Shown: positions 48,701 to 58,195, numbered from the stretch's first letter. The stretch: 64,000 nt of DNA from Scatophagus argus (GCF_020382885.2 NC_058513.1:14471641-14535640); one strand, 5' to 3'. Made by a program: numbers and translations. The notes: generated from the letters alone by a model not told the origin.

Positions 48701-51700
48701 TGGCTGACTGTGTGTGTGTGTGTGAAGGAAAGCACCTGACAGGGAAGAACATTTAAAGAACATTTAGTTTAGTTTAGTTATTGAGTTGTTCTTGTCCTTT
48801 GGTGATAAGACAGTTGTGTAGTGCACACACAAACAGATATAACACAATACACACGTGTCCAAATTCACACACTTTAAATCAGTATGAGTGATGGGGCTCA
48901 TTAGATCCTGATATAAAGATTGAAACATCATTTGTTCCCTGGGAATGGTCACTTCTATTACAGCTGAAGGCCTAACCACACGTAAAACATGAAAAATGGT
49001 ATAAATGGTTGTGTTGAACTGACTTTGACGACCTCAGTATTTCAAAATTTACACCCTGTTTTTTTTAGGCTGAGTTTTGGTTTTCACAGTGTTCAATTTT
49101 TTGTTTGTTTGTTTTTACTTTGCCTCCCTGCCAGTTTAGCAAGCTTTTATTCAAAGCTGTCTAGAATTTAGCTACTTGCATCAAATGAGAGAAATGTTGG
49201 TCAGTCAGATATCATAAAAACTAGCAAAGTTGGATTGCTGTCAAAACTTGTACAGACAATCGTGGTTCCCATTGCAGGATGAAGCTTAATAACTTATAGA
49301 GCTGATGTTTTTGTCCATTACCAGTATTAGGTTGACATTTTTTGAGTTTTATCAAAGTGTTTCTACAATTACTGAATTGCCATGAAATTTGGTGAGGACT
49401 GAATTGAGAAAAGGTTGAAGCAGCTTGGGTGATCCTTAACTTTCCATCAGCAGCAGGCAACATTTAAATCTGTGCAATTCTTCGTTTTATGACTTAGTAT
49501 CTGCAAAGCTAATAACTTCCCCATCACTTTCCACAGTTGGAGTTTGTGCTTAGTGCTAATTAGCACACGTTAGCATGCTAACACGCTTAAAAAAAGATGA
49601 TGAACGTAGAGTAAACCCTGACGGAGTTTCTACCAAAGCTTTCAGACTCTTCCGAGACTCAGACTGAACCTAACGAAATTGTGGGCATAAAGATTTGATG
49701 ATGCACTCAGATGATGCTGAACGAATGGGAATTAACTAAAATTGATTAGCTCCTCCATAAACAGCTCTTCATAAAATGTAACGCTGCATCATCTTCCAAT
49801 ATTCTGCTTCCCTAACAGAGGCGGGTATTGATTTGTTTTTACTTGCTTAAGACTGCAGCACAAACTGCATATTGCTCCCATTCACGGCCCGTTTCTCTTT
49901 AAAAACACCGACCATCAGGACCCACTTTGTTATAGCCGCGAGTAAATACACTGTTGAATAAACACTGCATTTATGTTTTGCATCTAAAAAATAAAAATCA
50001 GCTCCTTTTTATTTTTATCACACAGACTGACACTCTCCTGCGCGCTCGTATGCACATAATGAGTCAATGTTTGCATGTCTGTATGTGAGTGAGAAAGATG
50101 TTCTTCCATTAAGTCTGTGTCTAAATGAGCCATGGCACCCAGCCCTCACAGCCGCCCTCCGACCGTCGGGGCTAAAATTAGAGCAGCTAACTGGTGCAGA
50201 TGGGCCAGCGAGGAGCCAGGCACCGCTGGGCCTTGAGTGGAAATATCATTACCACATTAACCATGGCTGCACTCGTATGGATCACTCACTTAGCACCGAC
50301 ATCATGATGGCTGTAGGTTTGTCTTTGAGGGCGACGGCTTCGCCCTGAACGCTGCACCCCTTCGTGATATTTTACTGTCATTCGCTCTCCTTATGGAGAC
50401 AAGTCATACATTAATAGATCCGCTGTGAGAAACGACTGGAAGTTTTCATTTTCTCCCCCTCTTCTCTGTCTTCTTATTCCACTCTTTCGGTCTCTGGGTG
50501 TGATGAAGAAGGCGGTGTGTCCCAGAGCAGAGAGAAAGCGTGAGAGATCACCCTCACCCATTCACGGAGGCGAGACAAACAAACACAGAGAGAAGCACAA
50601 GGATATAAAGAGAAGGCAGGGATCAACACATTAACATAATACCGCCATAATCCTGAGGGAGGACAATGAAAGTCTGTCCTTAATTTTATGACAATCCACC
50701 CAATAATTGTCGAGACCTTTCACTGTGGACCGAAAATGTCAGCCGACTGATAGCACTAAATGAAAAGTCAGAGCATCAAGTTAGTTATTAAGATTCATCC
50801 TCTGGGAGTCGTGAAGGTCTGCACAAAATGGAAATCTTTCTGCTAGATGCTGAGATATTTTACTGGATAACTGGCAGCTTTCACCTGCCTGTGACCCTTT
50901 TCGGGAAGTCCGGAGATCAACAAAGTCGTCACGATTCATCCTTTCTGTCTACGGGATTCATCCTGAGGGAACCGCGGTTATTTGTAGAAAATGTCAAGGC
51001 AACCATCTTAAAGTTGCTGCAATATTTCAGCTACGTTGCCATCCATAGAATCAGTTAGCATGGCCGAAAAAATACTTTATGAATATGCAGTGCAAAGATA
51101 CATTTTAACAGAGAAAGTGCATTGACAAGCCTACTTTAAACACTCAGGTTCCTTATCATTAGTGGAAAGTAGCTGAATACATTTATCAGAATCAGAATCA
51201 GAATTCTTTATTTGTCACATGTGGATGTGCATCCACAGTTTACTCAATGTTTAGTGCATTTCCATTGAAAGCTACTGTGTACTTCTACTGCACTGTATGT
51301 CAGGAAAAAAAGTACTTTCTATTCCATTACATATATTTAACTGCTGTAGTTATTTTGTGAACTACAATGAAGTTCTAACATGAAACATGAATTTCTCAGA
51401 TGGTTTCCAATATTATATTATAAAATCCAATATTTTATGAAAAAAAAGATTAGAGAAAAGTTCACAAATTGCTACATTTCTGTAGCAAATTCTTACCTAC
51501 ATAAACTTGTAATTTTTTAATATCACATTTTTTTTTTTTAATGCAGGACAGTTTACATGTGATGGAGCCGTTTTTTCATTGTAGTACCGGATTATCCAGT
51601 TCCAGAAAACACTTGAGGACCGTTAGGAAACACAATGAGACTGACAGCTGAACGGAAATGTAAATGAGACAGTTTGACATGTTTGAGTGTGGATTTACAT

Positions 51701-53700
51701 GTTTGCTCGGCTCCTCCCTGCGGCCAGCTGAGCAGACAAACAGCAAAGCGTTGGATGATAAGCCACCAGGGCCGAATCTGTCATGTTCTCCTCCGGTTTA
51801 AATCGTGCTCTCCGACAGCACTGCTGTGCCCGGGATTCGTTGTGCTCGTTGTGCCTGTGCAGATGCAGACACATCTGCTGTACTCGGATGCAGGCGGTAT
51901 AATTTGCACAGAGACATCATGAGTGCTCTATACGGCTCATGTTATCAACAGCAGGGATCTGGAGGTAACGGATGTGTTTTCCGGTGCACAGTACCGGAGA
52001 AACATCCTCGGTGCTGCCGATAGGGCAGGAAGCATGATCGACCACTCAAACATTGTGGTTATGGATCTTGCAAATGTCTCCGAATGAATTGCATTAGTGC
52101 TGGGTGCAACATCAGTGAGTGTGCCCCCCACGGTCTTGGCTTTAGTGCTGCTGGTCGCTGTGGGCTGTCATGTGAGACTTCCTGTCCCCGCACAAAGCCC
52201 ACCGCTGTCTGGAAATTAACGCTGAGCTCCTTTGTAAGCCTGAAAATCCTGCAGAGCTGCACCTCTCTCTTACCTCATAACAGATATTAGAAACTCTATT
52301 ACTGATGCTCAATACATTTCGTACTCTCACTTTAGTGAATCCTCTTGAAATGAGAAAAAGTGGTCGTTTCTAATTACTTTCAGAGTGCTGGAGCGTCAGC
52401 CTGGTGCCCTTAAGCTGAACTTTTCTGCTGACATTAAATTTCTCTCTTTATTAGTTTTTTCGGTCGTTGCTGGTGAGGCTTTAGACGTTACAGCTCGCGT
52501 TAAGCTTGTTATGCGTGCAGGACTCAGAGAACAGAAAGGGGAAGGTGACATTAAGAACAACAGAATCAGTCAAAACATTTTTTCACAACCAAACAGGTAG
52601 AATGTGTCATTGTCAACCTGCTTTAAGACTAAGAGAACACATGACAAAACCCTTAGGTGGCTGCAGTAATGAAAGGTAGCCAGAAGTTATGTAGGCCTTT
52701 TCAAACAAGCAGACTTAGCTGCTGTAAGGCTGCTGAAAAATAAAGGTGCTGTCTTGAATCTCTGGCTACTAATGCTTAGAGGCATATTATGCTGGATTTG
52801 TCGGTTGTCAGGAAGACAGTTTATGGTTGGGTCTCATTCCCGGGCTGGCAAATAGCGAACAGTCAACTGTCTTTCTTTAGAAACCCATAACCATCCTAAA
52901 TGCAGCAAAAGAATGAGATAATAATAAAACATGTGCCAATTGAGAAGAATTATTTCTGTGTGAGTCTATACATTGTTACATTGTTTATTGAGGAAATCCT
53001 GCGTAGTATAAATTTAACATGTCGGTGTCGCGTTTACAGCTTGTTCTGCTCCCCCTGGTGGCCAAAAGAAGAAAAATAAATTCGATAAAGTCGATTCAAT
53101 TTTACCATCTTACGCAGTGGTAGAAAACTCCAGAGCAGAGGATATCTAGGATGAGGCAGGAGAACTCAGCAAAGCAGTCTGGGAAATGTAGGAAATATGA
53201 GAAAAATTAGTATAAACATCACATCACAAATTAACCATCTGAATGATTTGAAAAATAACCTCACCCACCACAGATCTTTCTCACTGCATGATAATGACCA
53301 GTTTTCATTTAATTGTATTTTCCTCATCCATGCTGGCTCAAAAATCCTTGACTTGGATATAGTAACTGGGCAAACCACATTATTACTAATTAGTGTTTCC
53401 AAAGTCAAGACTGAACTTTCAATCCAGACTCATTTGAAGTTTTTTATTTATTTATGTTTTTTATATTAGCCTTACATCAGTGTATCTTCTTCTGCACTTA
53501 TGTCCCGTCTTGTCTCCATGCCTTTCAGGAGGGCCAGACGGCTGCTGTCCCGCTCCCAGCTGAGGCACGCTTGCCGGCAGCCCTGCGAGCAGATCACCTT
53601 GCGCAGGGTCTCCCAGGGCCCCCCGCAGGGGCTGGTCCTCGCTCCTCCGCACCCTCACCCCAGCCTGAGGATGCGAGGCCCCATCGTCATCCACGACTGA
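31886..53700 (+). CDS. mta3: Metastasis-associated protein MTA3, NuRD co-repressor subunit, complete long form
   Basis: A scaffold subunit of the nuclear NuRD/Mi-2 deacetylase complex that binds HDAC1/2 and RBBP4/7. Nineteen coding exons: 31886..31913, 34151..34218, 36001..36094, 39079..39205, 39355..39418, 39940..40057, 40827..40929, 41515..41614, 41723..41911, 43234..43308, 43774..43832, 44012..44130, 45038..45195, 45458..45680, 47443..47535, 47658..47819, 48418..48449, 48549..48667, 53529..53700. All phases agree, giving 700 residues. BAH is about 1-147 ([20 protein letters not shown]), ELM2 about 148-258 ([20 protein letters not shown]), SANT about 270-322 ([20 protein letters not shown]) and the GATA-type finger about 377-413 (CESC...CRLCVSC). 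An RBBP4-binding segment follows ([17 protein letters not shown] to [16 protein letters not shown]), then [21 protein letters not shown] and the terminal PIVIHD. The late exons resemble MTA1/MTA2. The mta3 call rests on synteny and sequence. The exon 15 junction (T/AC) changes the usual AEC to AEY. Confidence 0.95.
31914..34150. other. mta3 intron 1
   Basis: Starts with CpG-rich, 'gctagcttgttagcagtc'-type sequence that may include regulatory DNA. A TIR element lies at 33700..34070, directly before exon 2. No other exon was recognised. Confidence 0.6.
33700..34070. mobile_element. Non-autonomous DNA element with TIRs
   Basis: The left end 'cttattagatacacctatgc' (33709..) and right end 'gtgtacctaataaagtggcc' (34035..34054) are inverted copies of the 'ctttattaggtacac' terminus known from many fish genomes. 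The interior (about 310 bp) has no coding capacity. It ends about 80 bp before mta3 exon 2. Confidence 0.65.
34219..39078. other. mta3 introns 2 and 3
   Basis: Apart from exon 3 (36001..36094), this is AT-rich intronic DNA. It includes a short tandem 'acattataaaatatac' pattern near 35380..35415, a 22-nt poly(A) run at 37348..37369 and no recognised extra exon. Confidence 0.6.
41626..41643. repeat. (CA)n microsatellite in mta3 intron 8
   Basis: A short run between exon 8 and exon 9; the whole intron is only 108 bp. Confidence 0.9.
41912..43233. other. mta3 intron 9
   Basis: A 1.3-kb GT-AG intron without recognised repeats or exons. Confidence 0.7.
44131..45037. other. mta3 intron 12
   Basis: A 0.9-kb GT-AG intron. 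No exon or repeat was recognised. Confidence 0.7.
45458..45706 (+). CDS. mta3: Alternative terminal exon of mta3 (short isoform, donor read-through)
   Basis: If the donor at 45681 (GAGT/GTAAGA) is not used, exon 14 continues ...[11 protein letters not shown] and stops at 45704..45706. AATAAA follows at 45939..45944. The short protein would have 516 residues. Human short MTA3 ends AECKMLLNS at the same point with about 515 residues, so the arrangement seems conserved. The alternative is that this is simple intron sequence and the stop is fortuitous. Confidence 0.6.
   Translation, partial: EPRSRSHGPRQSNHMVPMRNSGSPKSSMKTKQAFLLQATRLTKLARHMCRDIIRLRRAARRPFVPINCGAIKAECKSSFNSS
45707..47442. other. 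mta3 intron 14, holding the short-isoform 3' UTR
   Basis: It has a CA run at 45751..45784, AATAAA at 45939..45944, a second short CA run at 46071..46085 and, near 46655, 'atcatgcaatattcatatga', an octamer/homeodomain-like AT-rich segment. A tg-rich run precedes the exon 15 acceptor (47409..47433). Confidence 0.6.
49370..49610 (+). repeat. Dispersed teleost repeat, family A, copy 4
   Basis: Landmarks are 'gaattgccatgaaatttggt', 'gggtgatccttaactttcca' and 'tagcacacgttagcatgcta', in the order seen in the other copies. Confidence 0.65.
50650..51065 (-). repeat. Dispersed teleost repeat, family A, copy 5 (reverse)
   Basis: On the reverse strand it reads 'gaggatgaatcttaataact', then 'gctctgacttttcatttagt', and later 'attgtcataaaattaaggac', which is the same repeat inverted. 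A second 'gattcatcctgaggga' lies at 50957. Confidence 0.55.
51155..51525 (+). repeat. Dispersed teleost repeat, family B, copy 3, split by a LINE tail
   Basis: It begins 'agtggaaagtagctgaatac'. It resumes after the inserted tail with 'tttactcaatgtttagtgca', 'gtacttctactgcactgtat' and 'atttaactgctgtagttatt'. The insertion lies at about 51184..51238. Confidence 0.6.
51184..51238 (-). repeat. LINE 3' tail nested in a family B repeat
   Basis: Tandem 'cagaat' units followed by 'tctttatttgtcacatgtgg' are the reverse complement of a TTCTGA-tailed LINE 3' end. Confidence 0.7.
53046..53064 (-). promoter_or_regulatory. CTCF-like binding motif in mta3 intron 18
   Basis: The reverse strand reads 'tggccaccagggggagcag', close to the CTCF core with one mismatch (A for C after the G run). 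Motif only. Confidence 0.45.
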
Positions 53701-55135
53701 CTGTGGACCCTCTGACCACCACGACCCCTCCTGGATATACACTAACGAAGTTTCACCCATTCTCTCATTAACTTCCCAAACCCTCCTTTGCTTTTAGTCC
53801 TCAAAATACCGTTAAAATGACAACACTTAAACAAGCTGTGTAACTGTTTGGCAACAGAAGGATGTGATGCAATAGAAACAGAACACCTGACCTGACTGCT
53901 GCGAGTGCTGCCCGTCTTTAATCCCCTGGGAACGTGTTTGTATGTGTACAGACTGTACCTGTGTGCATGTGAGTGTGTGACACAGAGAGAGAGAGAGAGA
54001 GAGTGTGTGTGTGATAGAGAGAGAATGTGTGTATGATCATGCTAACATCACATGAGCATGAGACAATGAGCGGATGTTGACGTTTGCTGTTTTTGGTTTT
54101 TGTGGATGGACATAACGACAGAAATTTTGTGTGACCTTCGTCTTGACGGTGAATTGTTGTGAAGTTTGTATGAAGTTATTTTGGGAAGTGGTTTGGGTGG
54201 GGGGTTGGGCTTGGGAAGGGCTTGGGAAGGGGTGGGAGGGGTGGGATTGCATTTGTGGCGACTGAGGTTCTTTTAACATTTCAAAAGAGGCAAATGTCCC
54301 AGCGCTTAAAAAGAAAATGCACTACATGAAGACTGAACCAGCGGCCTTTGGAAGAAACGGCTGCTTCAAATTGTTTTACCTGCAGTTTTTCCACACTTTC
54401 CTTGAACTTGATAACCTAGAGGCAATATTATTATTATTATCATTATCATTATTATTATTACTGCAGTTCAGACCTTCTGCAAGTTTATCCAACAAACTGT
54501 CACTTATTCACGAGAAATCTGCAGGAAAACATAACAAGGCAAAGAAACAGAGAGCCAGCTTACATCTAAGAGCATAAGCCTCACTCATGAACCAATGTAT
54601 AATATACTGTATATCTCATTGCAGCACTGTAAATCTACTCATCCTATTTCTATGGCCGACTGTACCCACTTAGCCCTAACATGGGTACTAAAGCACTTCC
54701 TTTGCAGCAGAATAGGGCATGGATTTGTCATATTTTCCTCAAGGCTGTGATGTTTACCTGCAACATTTTGAGGCACAAGAAAAGATAAGCAATTTTGCAT
54801 CATGCATTTTTTAAATTGAATTTAATCTTTAAAACCAAACAGTAAAGTTTATCCTGTTTTCAGACCCCCCCCTCCCCCTCTGTTTCTCCTTTTCTCCCTG
54901 CCACTTGACATTATTGCCTCAAAAGATTGCCAGGTTGACCCATCCAGCCTTCAGGCGTGTTTGATTATGAGTTTTGAAACTGGCATCGCCGCCGCATGTC
55001 TTTAAGGTGAGAGCCTCTGCTGACCAATCGGGTCACACGATTTCTTCTCTTTCATTCAGAATGTTTATGTTAGTGTTTCCTGTATGTCATGTGTTGAATT
55101 ATGAATATGCTGAGAATAATAAAAAAAAATAACAA
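53701..55135 (+). other. mta3: mta3 long-form 3' UTR
   Basis: The sequence runs from the stop to a candidate signal AATAAA at 55118..55123. It holds a GA/GT microsatellite (53987..54012), a G-rich block (54181..54245) and ATT repeats (54427..54462). The poly(A) site is inferred from the hexamer only. Confidence 0.5.
54181..54245 (+). other. G-rich tract with quadruplex potential in the mta3 3' UTR
   Basis: At least nine runs of three or more G occur within 65 bp ('gtttgggtggggggttggg' and onward). In mRNA sense this is strong G-quadruplex potential. Confidence 0.7.
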
Positions 55136-55410
55136 CAACAACACAACACCGGGTTATGGTGTCCATTCTCAGTGAGTCATTTTGTGGTGTTATATTCTGA
55201 CAGCCTGCCCAGTCTCCCAGCCACCTACTCTGTCTCTCTTTGTGTTGCTCTCGAGGGGGAGTGTAATAGATGATACACACTGTGGCCTGTGTGTGGATGT
55301 TGTAAAATACCCTCACAAAATATGGCAATTTGACACAGTGATGAGGAATGAGGAGTGCTCTCAGGACATAAATCATGTTCTCGAAACCTCAAAGCCTGCC
55401 TCAAGGTACT

Positions 55411-55411
55411 T

Positions 55412-55445
<34 letters not shown>
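55411..55445. repeat. (TG)n microsatellite
   Basis: About 17 TG units. Confidence 0.95.
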
Positions 55446-55446
<1 letters not shown>

Positions 55447-55558
55447 GAAACAGCTCATTGTTATGTCCAGAAAGGTTTTTCCTTTCGCCACTGCCAGCTC
55501 TCGTCACAGCAGCTTTGCAGTAAACTGCTGTGTGTTTTTTGTTTCCACCATATTTTAT

Positions 55559-55612
55559 ATCAGAATCAGAATCAGAATCAGAATTCCTTTATTTATCCCG
55601 ATTCTGATATAA
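55559..55612 (-). repeat. LINE 3' tail (TTCTGA type), reverse
   Basis: Tandem 'cagaat' units, then 'tcctttatttatccc', are the reverse complement of the end of the LINE at 21.4 kb. Only about 45 bp of element remain, and a further 'attctgata' follows on the right. Confidence 0.75.
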
Positions 55613-56899
55613 TACAGTCTCTACACAGTCAGTCAATATTTGGACTGAACCTGATATGTTCTAATTGCATTTGTCTTTCGGTTACAGGCATGAAGGACTG
55701 CATGGGGATTTAAATAAAAGATTTACATCATGTTAACTGTGACAGCTGCACATTTTACTCAAGACATGAGCAATTGTAGACAGTGTGTGCATTACAATGG
55801 CCAAAATTACACATAAACATCAAAACCATCTGTGATTGCTGAACGTGTCCTTGCATTAATGTGCTGCAGGCTTTGATTTTGGTCTGTAGCTGAAGGCTCC
55901 GTTCAGCCGCTGATGTTGAGCAAAAAGGCCTTGGTGCTCTAGTTCATCCCACAGGTGCTGAATGGGTTGGAAGTCTCAGAAACCATTTCTTTTTGGACGG
56001 TTGAATGATGACACAAGAAAGAAATATAAATAAATGAATAAATAATAATCTATTATACACACACACACTGACATATATATATATATATATTTCATTCAGG
56101 GTTCTTCACGGACAGCCAGAATCTGCTGCCTTCGTGTACTCTCAGAAATATCAAAATCATCACAGGCAAACAATCAAACAATATGTCAAAAGTTTATGAA
56201 GCACGTGAAGCAAGTGAGAATTTGTTTAGCTTTCGCCTACATGGAACTTACAGGATGTTAGTCATCTGCTGTACATAAATACATTTATGTTGTTGGCCTA
56301 AATCACAGCGATGTGCTGCAACAAGCACAAACTGTGCAGTCTATTGTTTCATTTCTCTTCCGGTTCCTTTGTTATCTAACACGTATCTTGATTTTATGCG
56401 TCTTTAGCTTCGCTTTTTTAATTGTATTGCAAGCGTCGATGGTGTTGTTGAATCATTTTAAATGGCAGATTGCATTTTAATAGTCATTTCCTTTTTATGA
56501 GATGCCTTAATAGGTATTTAAGACAGCATATTCGCTGTCTTAAAAAAAGCCCGTTTTACAGTTTGTGTATGGAGTATATTAGAAAAAATAAATTATTATT
56601 AGCTTTGATAAAAGAAAAAACGCCGATACTGTATTATTGTTACACGTTGTCACATTTACTCCTGCGGTGGTCGGAGCTTTGTGAGAGCTACTTGAACGCA
56701 GCACGTAAATCGGCTCTGTGTAAGCTGTAGGACTGTGGCCACCAGCGTCACAAGACGTTCTGGACGAGGCTCCATTATAGCCAACGCTTCACCGACTCAA
56801 AACACAAAATACTAATCCAAACGGACGACGATTCTTCCGCAGACAAGCGTCTTTCTGCACTATCGTCTTAAACCCATTTCTTGCCGTGTTTCCGCCGGA

Positions 56900-56993
56900 G
56901 CTCCAGTGGCGCAATCGGTTAGCGCGCGGTACTTATATGACAGTATTCAGCAGAGCAATGCCGAGGTTGTGAGTTCGAGCCTCACCTGGAGCA
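56900..56993 (+). tRNA. tRNA-Ile(UAU), intron-containing
   Basis: Acceptor arms GCTCCAG (56900..56906) and CTGGAGC (56986..56992) pair fully, and the discriminator is A at 56993. Box A (TGGCGCAATCGG) and box B (GTTCGAGCC) are intact. The anticodon TAT is at 56934..56936. The anticodon stem CGGTA/TGCCG is split by a 20-nt intron, 56938..56957, placed one base after the anticodon, the standard position. The mature sequence matches vertebrate tRNA-Ile-UAU, which reads AUA codons and carries an intron in vertebrates. A T-run at 56996..57001 is the pol III terminator. It looks functional. Confidence 0.96.
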
Positions 56994-56995
56994 GA

Positions 56996-57001
56996 GTTTT
57001 T
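56996..57001 (+). terminator. RNA polymerase III terminator of tRNA-Ile
   Basis: A run of six T begins 3 nt after the tRNA end. Confidence 0.85.
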
Positions 57002-57357
57002 AGACCTCACCTGGTGGCGTGCGGGAAAACCCCTGAATCGAGTCAGAAGCAAGCTTCCCCGTCTACGTAGCATTGACATCACACGGCAATTCCCCTCCTC
57101 AGAGCTATGCTGTTCGAAAGCACACTGGCACAAGTTTTAACCACACTTGCTTCTCAGTTCATATTAAGTGCTGTGATCAATCGGGACGTCACTTATCTGT
57201 CACTGTAAGAAGTTTTTTAGGACGGTACATCAAATCCAGTTGGATACATTTGGAGGACATTTTTTCCCTTTGGCGTTTAAAGAGATGTACAAATATCCTG
57301 ATTTTTTTTTTGCACTATCTCTTATAATAGGAATTCCACAACAAACGAGGCATCTCA

Positions 57358-57445
57358 GGTTTATTTGTAGCACCTTTTAACAAAATGGTAATTCGAAGCG
57401 CATTTTGTCACATATGACGTAAGACAACAAAAGAGACAAACATGT
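57358..57445 (+). repeat. Diverged copy of the 'tttatttgtatagcacattt' repeat
   Basis: The string 'ggtttatttgtagcacctt', then 'taattcgaagcgcatttt' and 'gtaagacaacaaaagagac', parallels the copy at 7262..7400. Confidence 0.5.
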
Positions 57446-57499
57446 AATTTAATAAAATCAAAACAGGAAATAAAATTGGAAATTACAGTGAAGAAGAAA

Positions 57500-57660
57500 T
57501 GCATGACTTCCTCCTCTATTCTCTTATGTGGGGTCCCTCAAGGGTCAGTCCTTGAATCTATTCTGTTTTTATTATATATGCTACCTCTGGGCCATATGCT
57601 TAACTCCTCTGGCCGTATCTCTTCAAGAGGAGGACCCTGAGGTCAGCCTCAGTTGTTTTT
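57500..57660 (+). mobile_element. LINE reverse-transcriptase fragment (fossil)
   Basis: From about 57527 one frame reads CGVPQGSVLESILFLLYMLPLG, the RT motif B region of a fish LINE; the family norm is CGVPQGSVLGPILF. Downstream the frame decays. Only a short internal piece survives, so it is long inactive and different from the intact LINE at 18 kb, which has [13 protein letters not shown]. Confidence 0.8.
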
Positions 57661-58136
57661 AACTAAGGAGATCAAGCACTATATTTCACCAACATTTGAA
57701 CATTGAACCTCTATCTCATATTTGTTCAGTTGAGGAATCTTGCAAAAATCAAGCCTGTATTTTCAGACAAAAACATGGATACTAAAAATATTTTAAAACA
57801 TGGTTATTATTATTATTCGCGTCTGTCATGTTAAAAGTTATATTATTTGGAGCAAAGGGAAAGTTAAAAAAGACTAAAAAGTAAAGAAAAAAAATAATAA
57901 AGTTGTAAGTAATTATAAAGTAAATTATCACTTAAAATCTTTCATCAAATGCTTGTGGTCCAACAAAACATTTAAGTTGCTTGACAGTCATCATCAACTA
58001 CAGTTTAACTGTCCTGGATTCCTCATGCTGAACGATATGAAAGCAAACTCTGCAAAGAAAGAAGTTTTGTTTCATAGCCTACTAGCTTCATACAAATGAA
58101 AAACGAGATGCCTCCTTCTTTTCCGGTGTATCGTTC

Positions 58137-58155
58137 AACACCGCCCCCTTTCGGT
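58137..58155 (-). promoter_or_regulatory. GGGGGCGGTG motif (weak CTCF/SP-like)
   Basis: The reverse strand reads 'accgaaagggggcggtgtt'. It shares AGGGGGCGGT with the stronger site 60 bp away, in opposite orientation. Confidence 0.3.
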
Positions 58156-58195
58156 CAAAAGTTCTAACTGCTATTTTGTTGTAAAACCAACTCTT

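Larger units (their letters stand above)
48668..53528. other. mta3 intron 18 (4.9 kb)
   Basis: The largest mta3 intron. It contains family A copies (49.37-49.61 kb forward, 50.65-51.06 kb reverse), a family B copy with a nested LINE tail (51.15-51.52 kb), an unexplained GC-richer segment (51.70-52.26 kb) and a CTCF-like site at 53046. Confidence 0.65.
55136..56899. other. Intergenic region between mta3 and the tRNA gene
   Basis: Contains a TG run at 55411..55445, a LINE tail at 55559, a CA run near 56058 and TA repeats at 56075..56090. No protein exon was recognised. Confidence 0.65.

Noticed and set aside
50067-50348. 93-codon frame in mta3 intron 18
   Set aside because: No similarity to a known protein and no splice signals in phase; kept only as a possible conserved non-coding segment.
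56900-57110. tRNA-derived SINE head
   Set aside because: The tRNA has perfect cloverleaf pairing, a standard intron and an immediate pol III terminator, and no SINE body follows, so it is a real tRNA gene.
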